A stretch of DNA of 64,000 nt from Bacteroidota bacterium (lineage in GTDB: Bacteria; Bacteroidota; Bacteroidia; Chitinophagales; Chitinophagaceae): the NCBI GenBank assembly GCA_029555415.1, contig JAKPSI010000119.1, positions 124,001 to 188,000 of the forward strand, written 5' to 3'. A program made the translations under genes and the position numbers. Shown here one piece after another: positions 50,910 through 59,677 of this stretch. The notes below the pieces were generated by a model. The model saw only the letters and a list, made by a program, of their open reading frames with translations, was not told where the DNA came from and did not search any database. Numbering within the stretch: position 1 is the first letter of the stretch; every line of letters begins with the position of its first letter.

Positions 50910-53576
50910 ATGAAGGTTGTTTTACAAGTTCTCCTTTTAGTTTTACTGATCATTTCAGGTGTTTGGTTATATCGCAAATACCAGCAAAACCTTCTTAAGA
51001 AAAAGGAAATTGAAGAGGCGGAAGAGAAGGAGCGGGAAGAAATCCGTCAACAATTATATGATTTTATTAAGTCAAAACTTAACAAAATCAGAATAGCAAA
51101 AAATGAATTTTCAAATTACTTAGATCATGATTCCGGTTACTTCGCAAACTATCAGCTAGAACAATGGAAACGGCAGTATTTAAGCCTATTTTCTGAGATT
51201 GAAGGTACAACATACGAATACCTTCCGTTTTCTTCAGATGAATTGAAAGACATCAAAGAATTTATAGCATTTTATCAAACTGGTGAAAATCTACGATTAG
51301 AGTCAACCATTTCTTTTGTAGATGCTGAATTAAAATCATACAGTAGTTTTTTTGATAATATTGAAGGCAGGAAACTGGATCATCAACAGCGAAAAGCAAT
51401 TATTACAGATGAAGACAATAACATTGTTATTGCAGGCGCTGGTTCTGGAAAAACAACTACAATTGTTGGCAAAGTAAACTATGTAATTGATCGATATAAG
51501 GTAAACCCTGAAGAGATCCTGCTTATTTCATTCACCAATAAATCGGCTGCTACACTAGCAAGCAGGATTAATATTAAAGGCGTAGACGCAAAAACATTTC
51601 ACAAACTAGGTAAAGACATCATTGCTGAAAGCGAAGCGAAGCAGCCTAGTATTTTCGACGAAAACCAATTTAAACCACTTTTGACAAAGTGCTTTAAAGA
51701 ACTCCTTGCCGATAAACTGTATTTGAAACAGGTAACAACATACTTCACGGAGTATATGAAACCAGTGAAGTCACAATTTGAGTTTGATAATCAAGGCGAT
51801 TATATTCAATATATCAAAGACAAGAATTTTCGTACTTATAAAACGAAGGAGGTTACAACTAGAGAAAGAACAACATACAAGATGGAAGTTGTTAAAAGTA
51901 TTGAAGAGTGTAAAATTGCAAATTTTCTCCTTTTCAATGGAATTGAATATGAATATGAGTTTCCTTATGAATTTGATACAGCAAATGAGGCTTTCAGGCA
52001 ATACAAACCTGATTTTACAATTAAACAAAATGACAAGATTTTTTACTTAGAACATTTGGCCGTATCCAGGGACGGAAGTGTACCAAAATTCTTTACAAAA
52101 GAACGCGAAACACAAGAAGAAGCTAAATCCAGATATTGGGAAAAGATTTTTTGGTCAAGAGATCTTCACCAAGCTAACAAAACAATACTTATTGAAACGT
52201 TTAGTTATGAAATGAGTGAAGGGGTTTTATTTGACAACCTCACTTTAAGTTTGAAGGCAGCAGGCATAACGATCCAGCCTAAATCACCCGAAGAAGTTTG
52301 GCAAATAATTAATAACGCAGCACAAGACGAAATAAACACCCTTATTGCATTGATAGGAACTTTCATAACCCTTCTTAAATCAAATAATTACACTTTAGAT
52401 TATATACGCTCAAAGAACACAGAAACGCAAGACCGTTTTTCCCGAGAAAGAAGTTCCTTGTTCATGGATATCTGTACCCCGGTCTTTGATCGCTATGAAA
52501 ACTATTTACGCGACAGGGGTGAGATCGATTTCAGTGATATGATCAACAAAGCCACAAACCTGGTTTACAAGAAGAAGCACAACCGAAAATACAGCTACAT
52601 CATCATTGATGAGTTTCAGGACATCTCCATTGGTCGATATCAGCTTGTTAAATCGCTCAAAACCAATAATCCCGCCTGCAAAATTTTTGCTGTTGGAGAT
52701 GATTGGCAATCAATTTATAGATTTAGTGGAAGCGATATCGCTTTGTTCAAAGATTTTGAGAAATACTTTGGATACACGGTTAGGTCGAAAATAGAAACGA
52801 CCTATCGTTTTCACGAACCGTTGATCAGGCTTTCAAGCGATTTTATCCTGAAAAACCCTAATCAAACAATGAAGGAATTGAAGGGGGTGTCAGCGGAAAA
52901 AAAAACAAGCTACAAGATTCAATATTCAACTTCCGATAATCAGGACGACAGCATTGCGGTTCAAATTATTTTCAATGAAATACTATCAAAACATGATGGA
53001 GGTACAGAAAAGGAGGTTTATATACTTGGACGATATGGTTTTGATATTGACCGAATCAAGAACTTAAGCGGCGCATTTTTAATAGACAGAGCAAGTGAAT
53101 CGATCTCTTATAGCATAAAAACACAAAACGGTGTAATTAAGCGTTTGAAGGCGCAATTTATGACCATACATAAGGCTAAGGGCCTGGAAGCAGATATCGT
53201 AATTGTCTTGAACTGCAATTCTGGTAAACTCGGTTTCCCTTCTGAGTTATCGGATGACAGTGTTTTAAATTTACTTTTAAGTGATGCCGACCAATTTGAA
53301 AATGGTGAAGAAAGAAGATTGTTTTATGTTGCTATGACAAGAGCAAGAGAGTTGGTTTACTTTGTGACAGATAGCTCATTTAAGTCAAAATTCATATCTG
53401 AAATTGAAGCAGAAAGCTTGCAGTCTCCCAATAAAAAGTGTCCGCAGTGCAGATCGGCAGACCTGGTCTTGAGAAAATCCGGTATTGCAAAAAATGGAAA
53501 TACTTACAAGTTATTTGGTTGTTCGAATTATCTATATGGGTGTGATTTCACGACGACAGAATGGATAAATAATTGA
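50910..53576 (+). CDS. Membrane-anchored UvrD/Rep-type helicase with a zinc-finger tail
   Basis: An 888-residue superfamily 1 helicase. Residues 1-20 form a transmembrane helix (VLLLVLLIISGVWLY); a charged coiled coil follows (about 28-60). Walker A is IVIAGAGSGKTTTI (about 173-186), Walker B IIIDEFQDIS, and VGDDWQSIYRFSGSD and AMTRARELVYF are motifs III/VI-like. An insert between motifs contains GIEYEYEFPYEF and YKPDFTIKQNDKIFYLEHLA, reminiscent of a nuclease fold (PD-(D/E)xK-like; inference). The C-terminus has CPQCRSADLVL...FGCSNYLYGCDFTT, a topoisomerase-type C4 zinc finger. Start at ATG 50910; a TTG at 50877 is an alternative. Strongly AT-rich, alien to the core. Confidence 0.85.
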   Translation: MKVVLQVLLLVLLIISGVWLYRKYQQNLLKKKEIEEAEEKEREEIRQQLYDFIKSKLNKIRIAKNEFSNYLDHDSGYFANYQLEQWKRQYLSLFSEIEGTTYEYLPFSSDELKDIKEFIAFYQTGENLRLESTISFVDAELKSYSSFFDNIEGRKLDHQQRKAIITDEDNNIVIAGAGSGKTTTIVGKVNYVIDRYKVNPEEILLISFTNKSAATLASRINIKGVDAKTFHKLGKDIIAESEAKQPSIFDENQFKPLLTKCFKELLADKLYLKQVTTYFTEYMKPVKSQFEFDNQGDYIQYIKDKNFRTYKTKEVTTRERTTYKMEVVKSIEECKIANFLLFNGIEYEYEFPYEFDTANEAFRQYKPDFTIKQNDKIFYLEHLAVSRDGSVPKFFTKERETQEEAKSRYWEKIFWSRDLHQANKTILIETFSYEMSEGVLFDNLTLSLKAAGITIQPKSPEEVWQIINNAAQDEINTLIALIGTFITLLKSNNYTLDYIRSKNTETQDRFSRERSSLFMDICTPVFDRYENYLRDRGEIDFSDMINKATNLVYKKKHNRKYSYIIIDEFQDISIGRYQLVKSLKTNNPACKIFAVGDDWQSIYRFSGSDIALFKDFEKYFGYTVRSKIETTYRFHEPLIRLSSDFILKNPNQTMKELKGVSAEKKTSYKIQYSTSDNQDDSIAVQIIFNEILSKHDGGTEKEVYILGRYGFDIDRIKNLSGAFLIDRASESISYSIKTQNGVIKRLKAQFMTIHKAKGLEADIVIVLNCNSGKLGFPSELSDDSVLNLLLSDADQFENGEERRLFYVAMTRARELVYFVTDSSFKSKFISEIEAESLQSPNKKCPQCRSADLVLRKSGIAKNGNTYKLFGCSNYLYGCDFTTTEWINN

Positions 53577-53959
53577 CAAGTCAAGGACATATAATCAAAA
53601 TCAATGATTTTGGAATGGTTAATCAGTTATCAATCCGTTGACTATCTTATGTTTATCTAAGTTGAAATTTCAAAGAAGACATCCGAGTAATCACGGCCTC
53701 ACCCAAATGGATATCCTCAAAACAGAACGAGAAAAAATGCCCGCGTACAGGTCACAGCCGGTGAGTTCTGGTGAACAGGTAAGACGAATACCCGGTTAGT
53801 AGTATTTCCAGGGAAGGGATTTTAAGTAAATTAGAACTACTCGCTGTTGTCTCGTTAGATGATGGAAGAAGTGGCCCAAGCTAACACCCTGCTTATAATG
53901 CAGACTCTTTAGCATGTTATGATAGACATGCATATGCTTCAATTTATTTTGTTTTTTAG
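53577..53959. other. Gene-free, AT-rich gap in the accessory region
   Basis: No complete gene. Some frames stay open for 30-50 codons, but none has a start, composition or motif I would trust as a gene. It probably contains decayed coding sequence, as at 53960. Confidence 0.5.
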
Positions 53960-54097
53960 TTCATTGAGTTTTTAAAGAAAATATATAGTGAAAGTTATCA
54001 AAGCATTATAGACGAGAATATTTTTTATATTATGACCAAATTAGCCGAAGAATCGGGAATCATACAAATGCAATCAAAAAGCGAGGTCTTTAAATAA
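53960..54097 (+). pseudogene. 5'-truncated gene fragment before the AbiJ-type gene
   Basis: An open frame preceded by a stop, with no usable start codon, reads FIEFLKKIYSESYQSIIDEN then IFYIMTKLAEESGII...SEVFK and ends with TAA 2 bases before the ATG of the next gene. The charged helical composition looks like real protein. It is the C-terminal end of a lost gene, once arranged in an operon with the AbiJ-type gene. A non-standard start cannot be excluded. Confidence 0.35.
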
Positions 54098-54099
54098 AA

Positions 54100-55002
54100 A
54101 TGAATAAAATATCTAACATTACAAGAAGAGACATCTTTGATACAATAACTATTGAAGGTCTTAGTTGGAATGGCCGATTGGAAGAAACAGACTTTCTTTC
54201 TCGGCTTTATGATCTTAGTAAAATTCCATCAACAGATAGTAGGTTTAAGGACGCAAACGGTGACATTTGGCAGCATAGAGTAAATAATAACGATTGGGAC
54301 GAAAATTGGATTTTCTCAGACGAGAGATTTAATCTAATTCACTGTGACGACGCTACTTTCTTACAATTCCTATGTGAAATGCTTCATCCAATAGTTAGGA
54401 GCGACACAACTCAAGTTACAAGGCTTCATCAAATGTTCAATGAGTATTTATCTAAGGACAATTTTGAGTTGGTTGAAAAAACAAGAATTTCAGAAAGACC
54501 AATTTTTATTGGTCGTTATAAGATTCTAGGTAAAGCGACAATTCAAAAATCAAAGAAAGAAATTGAAGATTATCTATCGGATGAGTATGTAGTAAAGCAA
54601 ATTAATATTATGGAAAGTGCTATTGAGAATTCGCCAGAATTAGCAATTGGCACAGCAAAAGAACTTATTGAAACAATTTGCCATACTATTTTAACCGAAA
54701 GAAAAGTTGAAACGGATAAAAATTGGGACTTACTTCAATTATTAAAACAAACCACAAAACAGCTTAATTTAACACCAGAGGGTATCCCGGATGAAGCTAA
54801 AGCATCAAAGACAATTAAAAGTATTTTGGGTAGCTTGACAACAGTGGTTCAAGGTATTGGTGAGTTAAGAAATCAATATGGTAGCGGACACGGGAAAAAA
54901 GCTACTTTCAAGGGACTTACTTCAAGACATGCAAAACTATCGGTTGGCGCTGCTTCAACTCTTGCAATTTTTCTTTTAGAAACACATAAGACAAGACTTT
55001 AA
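54100..55002 (+). CDS. AbiJ-type abortive infection protein with HEPN domain
   Basis: A 300-residue protein in two parts. Residues 1-140 match the AbiJ N-terminal domain type 3 (ITRRDIFDTITIEGLSWNGR; LPSTDSRF-like IPSTDSRFKDANGDIWQHRV; HPIVRSDTTQ). Residues about 170-300 are the Abi_C domain, a HEPN-type helical domain: ELIETICHTIL, then GELRNQYGSGHGKK with Arg257 and His264 in the R-x6-H RNase motif, and HAKLSVGAASTLAIFLLETH. HEPN toxins of this kind are thought to degrade RNA when phage infection is sensed. AT-rich. It is 1 base upstream of the next gene, so the two are coupled. Confidence 0.85.
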   Translation: MNKISNITRRDIFDTITIEGLSWNGRLEETDFLSRLYDLSKIPSTDSRFKDANGDIWQHRVNNNDWDENWIFSDERFNLIHCDDATFLQFLCEMLHPIVRSDTTQVTRLHQMFNEYLSKDNFELVEKTRISERPIFIGRYKILGKATIQKSKKEIEDYLSDEYVVKQINIMESAIENSPELAIGTAKELIETICHTILTERKVETDKNWDLLQLLKQTTKQLNLTPEGIPDEAKASKTIKSILGSLTTVVQGIGELRNQYGSGHGKKATFKGLTSRHAKLSVGAASTLAIFLLETHKTRL

Positions 55003-55003
55003 A

Positions 55004-55810
55004 ATGAATAATGCATTAAATAAAAACTATTTAGAGCACAATGTATTTAGACAATTATCTGAATATGCAGAATTCTATCGTTCCTTATCTAACTCTACAA
55101 TGGGCTGGATTTCACAAGGATCAGGTTCGGGAATAAATATTGATACTTACGTTTTTTCTTCAATGCAAGGAACTTTGGAATCGATTCACGATATTTTATT
55201 TAAGGGGCGCATTAATGATTCTTATGCTTTACTTAGGAAGTACTATGATTCAACAATTATAAATATATATTCTAATCTCTATTTGAACGACAACTTCAGT
55301 ATTGACAACTTCATAGTTGATAAAATAAATCATTGGGTTAAAGGAAAAGAAACGATTCCAAGCTTTGGAATAATGTCGGAATATATTATAAAGTCACAAA
55401 AAGTAGCGGAAATAACACAATTGATTTATAAAAACGGGGCTTTCAAAGGTAGTTCATTTGAAGAGCTAAGAAAAAGATGTAATGACCACACTCACTATCT
55501 TTATTACCATAATTTAATCTTAAATGACAACGAACTATACTTGCAAAATAGGCTGTCTACTCTTGATAGTTTTTCTACTGATCTAAAGGACATATTCATT
55601 TTGCATTTATCATACTTATTCTATTTAAACGATCATTACATGATGTCGAGTGATTATATCGACAGTTTGGATTGTGGGCTGACACCAGAAGAAGATTCAC
55701 AATATTGGGTTGCACCATTCATTCAAAAGGCATTTGACAACATTATTAAAGCAAACCGTCCAGAGATAGCTGAAATAATAAAGGGCAAAACTGCAATGAA
55801 ACTTGAATAA
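55004..55810 (+). CDS. Hypothetical protein coupled to the AbiJ-type gene; HEPN-like motif
   Basis: A 268-residue helical protein with no family I can name. Its ATG follows the AbiJ stop by one base, a classical coupled pair. Near residue 158-164 the segment RKRCNDHTHYLYYHN contains R-x5-H with an Asn two residues after the Arg, resembling the HEPN RNase motif; otherwise the protein is rich in Tyr/Asn/Asp with SYALLRKYYDSTIINIYSNL and SQYWVAPFIQKAFDNI. It may be a second HEPN-like effector, an antitoxin, or a sensor. Strongly AT-rich like its neighbour. The function is not assigned. Confidence 0.62.
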   Translation: MNNALNKNYLEHNVFRQLSEYAEFYRSLSNSTMGWISQGSGSGINIDTYVFSSMQGTLESIHDILFKGRINDSYALLRKYYDSTIINIYSNLYLNDNFSIDNFIVDKINHWVKGKETIPSFGIMSEYIIKSQKVAEITQLIYKNGAFKGSSFEELRKRCNDHTHYLYYHNLILNDNELYLQNRLSTLDSFSTDLKDIFILHLSYLFYLNDHYMMSSDYIDSLDCGLTPEEDSQYWVAPFIQKAFDNIIKANRPEIAEIIKGKTAMKLE

Positions 55811-55822
55811 GTAAGTATTTGA

Positions 55823-55954
55823 CAAAAACCCGAATCGCTAACAAAAAGCTTTGCGCAATTAGGGCTGGACGCTGCAGCAATCATCAGCAGTGCATATCCA
55901 AGTTTTGGTTTCGGGAAGACGTTTGCTCAATTCCCCCAACTACACAAAGCCTAG
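55823..55954 (+). pseudogene. 5'-truncated gene fragment after the AbiJ pair
   Basis: An open frame preceded by a TGA and ending with TAG reads LTKSFAQLGLDAAAIISSAY then PSFGFGKTFAQFPQLHKA. It lacks a start codon. The regular composition suggests real coding DNA left over after a deletion. No family recognised. The 55955-56011 stretch holds nothing further. Confidence 0.3.
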
Positions 55955-56011
55955 AACGTTAACGCTCTCCAAAATATTCATACACCAGTTACCTCACATT
56001 ACCTACTTCCA

Positions 56012-56290
56012 ATGCCTCATAACCCCCTCCCCGAACTGAACAACATAGGCATTGTCGTCCAATCACTGGACGATGCCATTGCCTTCTTCACTGAGATCGG
56101 ACTGACCCTGGAAGGGCGGACCATGGTTGAGGGTGAATGTGCAGGACGCGTGACTGGACTGGGAGATCAGTCGGTGGAGATCGCCATGATGGTAACGCCT
56201 GACGGGCACAGCCGGCTGGAGCTTTCCAGATTCATCAGACCGGCCACTATCGAAGATCACCGGACAAGCAGGAATAGGGCTGTGCTCTGA
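56012..56290 (+). pseudogene. Truncated VOC (glyoxalase-like) protein
   Basis: A 92-residue N-terminal half of a VOC protein: LNNIGIVVQSLDDAIAFFTE and HSRLELSRFIRPATIEDHRT are the first module, but the frame stops at RNRAVL just after the DHRT point, where full-length relatives (about 140 residues) continue into a second module. GC content is core-like. It marks the right border of the accessory block. It may have been cut off by recombination. Confidence 0.7.
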
Positions 56291-56379
56291 GATTGACGGG
56301 GACCTAAGTTGGTATATTTATTAAATACAGTTCACCTTTTTATGGAAAGAAGTGAGCACATCACTCAAACTAATACAAT

Positions 56380-56910
56380 ATGACTACCAGTTCTAATATA
56401 ATGTTCTTGACAAGTCTATTATTTACCTCTGTTACTTTTATAGCCTGCAGAGATTTACCTAATAAGAATCCAGCAGGTGAAAAAACGTTGTCGCAGGACA
56501 GTCGTTTAAATTACGATACATCAACCACAACAATAATTGCATTAAAGAGCAAAAGCGAGTGGCCGTTTGACAGTACGTGTAAGGCTACAGTATTGACACA
56601 AGATAATTTACAAACTATTGATACTTTATTGTTACGTTGTATTGCTAACTACAATAATTCGCTAAGCAATAACAAGGAACAATGGGGAATTGATTTAGTG
56701 AAATGGAATTACAAAAAACAGTTAGTCGCTGTTATTAACAAGGACGGGCAAAAAGAAGTTTGGGTAAACTGTTTTTGCAATACGTGGGACAATGACCAAT
56801 GGAAAACTGAAATATTGCAAGTAGATGATGGCGGAACCTGTTATTTCAATTTTAAAATAAATTTAGAAACCAAAAAATATTACGCACTAATCGTTAATGG
56901 TGTAGCATAA
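56380..56910 (+). CDS. Hypothetical lipoprotein, AT-rich
   Basis: A 176-residue protein with a signal region ending in a possible lipobox (TSVTFIACRDLP, Cys at about 23). The mature part is Asn/Lys-rich, with VWVNCFCNTWDNDQWKTEIL containing a Cys-x-Cys. No family recognised. Low GC marks it as accessory. Convergent with the hmuV-like gene 20 bases away. Confidence 0.58.
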   Translation: MTTSSNIMFLTSLLFTSVTFIACRDLPNKNPAGEKTLSQDSRLNYDTSTTTIIALKSKSEWPFDSTCKATVLTQDNLQTIDTLLLRCIANYNNSLSNNKEQWGIDLVKWNYKKQLVAVINKDGQKEVWVNCFCNTWDNDQWKTEILQVDDGGTCYFNFKINLETKKYYALIVNGVA

Positions 56911-56929
56911 AAAAGACGGTCTTCTTATA

Positions 56930-57703
56930 TCACATCACCATCACCGGCGCTTCCCCTTCCCCCTGCCGCATGATCCTCACCTCCACATCAAACACCTCTT
57001 TGATCAGTTCCGTCGTCACCTGCGCATGATCCCTTACATGCGCTACCATCTTCCCTTCTTTCATGAACAGGATGCGGTCGCCGAAGCTCATGGACAGATT
57101 CAGGTCGTGCAGAATGGCGATCACCGTTACGCCTTCACGGCTGAGGGCCCGGGCTACGGTCAGTAATTGTAACTGGTGTTTGAGGTCCAGGTGACTGATC
57201 GCTTCATCCAGAAAGAGATAACGGGTGGTGTCCTTCTGTTCCCAGATCTGGGCCAGCACGCGGGCAAATTGTACGCGTTGTTTTTCACCGCCGGATAAAG
57301 TCAGGTATTCCCGTTCCATGAAATCCGCCATGTCAGCGCGTTTCAGAGCTTCCGCGCAAATGGCTTCATCCTTCGGACCGGGCTGGAAATCGAAATGCGG
57401 ATAACGGCCCATCATCACCACTTCTTCTACGGAAAGCGGAAAGAACAACGCGGGTTGCTGGCTCAGCACCGCACGGCGCTGCGCCAGTTTAGCCTTGTCC
57501 ATTTTAAATACATCCTTGCCATCATAGGTCACCGTTCCTTCCTTTGGTTTCAGCTCACCGCTGAATACTTTCAGGAAAGTGGATTTTCCGCAACCATTGG
57601 GGCCCACGATCACATGAAAGGAACCGGGTTCAAAATCCACATCTATCCCCTGCAGGATCTTTTTACCGCCGGCCTGGTAATGGATATTCCGGGTACTAAG
57701 CAT
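56930..57703 (-). CDS. hmuV: Heme ABC transporter ATP-binding protein (HmuV-like)
   Basis: A 257-residue ABC ATPase. Walker A GPNGCGKST near residue 33-41, Q-loop VLSQQPALFFPLSVEE, signature LSGGEKQRVQFARVLAQIW, Walker B YLFLDEAISHLDLKHQ and H-loop AILHDLNLSMSFGD. I start at ATG 57703 (MLSTRN), which overlaps the end of the permease gene by 8 bases; the longer frame upstream is not coding-like. It completes a heme importer with the permease and binding protein. Last gene of the operon. Confidence 0.93.
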   Translation of the reverse strand: MLSTRNIHYQAGGKKILQGIDVDFEPGSFHVIVGPNGCGKSTFLKVFSGELKPKEGTVTYDGKDVFKMDKAKLAQRRAVLSQQPALFFPLSVEEVVMMGRYPHFDFQPGPKDEAICAEALKRADMADFMEREYLTLSGGEKQRVQFARVLAQIWEQKDTTRYLFLDEAISHLDLKHQLQLLTVARALSREGVTVIAILHDLNLSMSFGDRILFMKEGKMVAHVRDHAQVTTELIKEVFDVEVRIMRQGEGEAPVMVM

Positions 57704-58748
57704 GCTGCCCTCCTTTCTGCAGGATATTGCTGCGCTTGAGGAGTATGATGAAAACCGGTGCACCGACTATGGAAGTGATGATGCCCACCGGTATCTCAGC
57801 AGGTGCGAGTAATAAACGCGCACCCGTATCCGCCATTACAAGTAAGATGGAACCCGCCAGCATGGAAGCGGGTAATAATTTTTTATTGTCGCTGCCAATG
57901 ACCAGTCGCAGCATATGCGGTACGATCAGACCCACAAAACCAATAACGCCCACAAAAGCAGTGGCCACCGAAACCATGATGGTATTCAGGATCATCACAC
58001 GCCTTTTCAGTTTCTCCGTATCCACACCGAGATAGGAAGCTTCTTCTTCACCCAGTAACAATGCATTCAGTTGTTTGGAAAAACGCAGTGCATAGATGAA
58101 GATCACGATCGATACCGCGCCGGTGATGAAGAACTGCGTCCAGGTGGCCCTTGCAAAGGTGCCGAGGTTCCAGAACGTGATGTCCCGCGCCTGCGGATCC
58201 CGCGCGATATAACTCATGAAGCCCGTACCACTCAGCGCCACGGCATTGACCGCGATACCCACCAGCAATAATGAAATGATGGAAACACTTCGGGCGTTCC
58301 TGGCCAACGTGTACACTAAAAAGGTAGCGATCAGTCCGCCCGCGAATGCCATCAGCGGCACCAGGAAGGTATTGGCATAGATCTTCAATTCCGGAGAAAA
58401 CGAAGAAGACAGCACAAAAACCACCGATGCGCCGAAAGCCGCGCCGGAGCTGGTTCCTGCGAGACCCGGTTCCACGATCGGGTTCCGGAACAAACCCTGC
58501 ATCAGCACACCACTCAGGGCCAGTACAGAACCGGTCACCGCACACAACAATACCCTTGGTAAACGTATTTGTATAAAGACCGCTTCATAGATCGAAGCCG
58601 GTCGTTGCCCCTGGAAATAATGTTTGAGGGAGGACAACATCTCATCCGGACGGATCGATACCGCACCGAATGCGATGGCAGCGATCAGCGTCAGGAACAG
58701 CAGGATCCCCAACAGCGGCAGGAAGTATTTATTTTTTTTCCGGGACAT
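57696..58748 (-). CDS. hmuU: FecCD/BtuC-family heme ABC transporter permease (HmuU-like)
   Basis: A 350-residue FecCD-type permease with about ten transmembrane helices. Landmarks are RLPRVLLCAVTGSVLALSGV, GLAGTSSGAAFGASVVFVLS and the C-terminal GFVGLIVPHMLRLVIGSDNK, followed by AGSILLVMADTGARLLLAPA. These are invariant elements of iron-siderophore/heme/cobalamin importers. It overlaps the binding-protein gene by 20 bases at its start and hmuV by 8 bases at its end. The tight overlap shows a translationally coupled operon. Confidence 0.95.
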   Translation of the reverse strand: MSRKKNKYFLPLLGILLFLTLIAAIAFGAVSIRPDEMLSSLKHYFQGQRPASIYEAVFIQIRLPRVLLCAVTGSVLALSGVLMQGLFRNPIVEPGLAGTSSGAAFGASVVFVLSSSFSPELKIYANTFLVPLMAFAGGLIATFLVYTLARNARSVSIISLLLVGIAVNAVALSGTGFMSYIARDPQARDITFWNLGTFARATWTQFFITGAVSIVIFIYALRFSKQLNALLLGEEEASYLGVDTEKLKRRVMILNTIMVSVATAFVGVIGFVGLIVPHMLRLVIGSDNKKLLPASMLAGSILLVMADTGARLLLAPAEIPVGIITSIVGAPVFIILLKRSNILQKGGQHA

Positions 58749-59622
58749 TTTTTGCGGGATGGAGCAGGCTCATCAGCTTCAGCACATTCTCCGCTGTGCG
58801 GGGGCCGAAATAAACCATGTCATGTTCTTCGAAACGGTAGATGCGGTTGTTCTTCGCCGCATTGGTGAGCGCTACACCGGGAACGGTCTTGAAGTTTTCC
58901 GCACCACCCATTTTATCGAAACCGAAATCCGTAGCGATGATCACATCCGGATTGGCCAGCGCGATGGCTTCCGCACTGATCTGTTTCGCACCCTTGCCAT
59001 CATACACCGCGATCTTTCCACCGGCGAGTTTGATCAAACGATCGGCAGGGCCTTCATTCTTGCGGCCACTCATCACGAAGAAATTATTATTGGCCTGTCC
59101 GTAATGGATCACCATCACGGTAGGTGTATCGGTCAGTGTTTTCTGCGCGGCATATACGGCATTCATGTCCGCGTCCATCTTCGCGATGATGGAATCCGCG
59201 CGTTTGGTCTCACCCAGAAAGGCGGCCAGTTCTTTCAGCAGCATTTTGGAACTGTCGTATGAATTGGCACTGCCGAACGCTTTCAGCGAAAGGCCCGCGT
59301 CCTTCAGTTTGGGGATCACGGTCTCGGGACCGATATCATTGCAATGGATCACCACATCCGGGTTCATGGAGATGATGCCTTCCACACTCAGTAAACGGTG
59401 GTAACCCACGGTGGGCAACAGTTTGGCGCTGTCGGGATAAGTACTCGTCAGATCACGCGCCACGATATCATGCCCGCGGCCGAGCGCGAATACCATTTCC
59501 GTCAGTTGTTTGGAAACACAAACAATGCGGAGCGACTTTGTACCATCGGGTTCTTTATGACGGAAGCGGCCACAGCTGAACAGGGTGGCGGCCATGAGCG
59601 TAAACAACAGGATCTTTTTCAT
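58729..59622 (-). CDS. hmuT: Heme ABC transporter substrate-binding protein (HmuT-like)
   Basis: A 297-residue periplasmic binding lipoprotein (signal with lipobox, FSCGRF, Cys about 17). The cluster A-1 type fold is clear: LRIVCVSKQLTEMVFALGRG, DLTSTYPDSAKLLPTVGYHR and EGIISMNPDVVIHCND, resembling HmuT of heme importers. It follows the TonB receptor after a strong hairpin (59640-59667). The substrate (heme or an iron chelate) is inferred from the family. Confidence 0.88.
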   Translation of the reverse strand: MKKILLFTLMAATLFSCGRFRHKEPDGTKSLRIVCVSKQLTEMVFALGRGHDIVARDLTSTYPDSAKLLPTVGYHRLLSVEGIISMNPDVVIHCNDIGPETVIPKLKDAGLSLKAFGSANSYDSSKMLLKELAAFLGETKRADSIIAKMDADMNAVYAAQKTLTDTPTVMVIHYGQANNNFFVMSGRKNEGPADRLIKLAGGKIAVYDGKGAKQISAEAIALANPDVIIATDFGFDKMGGAENFKTVPGVALTNAAKNNRIYRFEEHDMVYFGPRTAENVLKLMSLLHPAKNVPEKK

Positions 59623-59639
59623 GTGATCATATTAAAAGC

Positions 59640-59667
59640 ACTGTTCCGGGCCAAAACCCGGAACAGT
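59640..59667 (-). terminator. Strong hairpin between the receptor and hmuT
   Basis: ACTGTTCCGGG and CCCGGAACAGT form a perfect 11-bp stem with a 6-base loop in the 55-bp gap between the TonB receptor and the binding protein. The T-run after it is weak, so it may partly terminate or protect the mRNA end, giving more receptor than transporter message. Confidence 0.7.
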
Positions 59668-59677
59668 ACTGAAGTTA

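Noticed and set aside
53577-53959. Decayed HTH regulator upstream of the AbiJ pair
   Set aside because: Short open stretches such as one beginning MDILKTEREK are suggestive, but no helix-turn-helix can be aligned with confidence.
43733-56910. Complete mobile element or prophage
   Set aside because: No integrase, transposase, relaxase or phage structural gene is present; only the repeated gene tails and base composition point to transfer.
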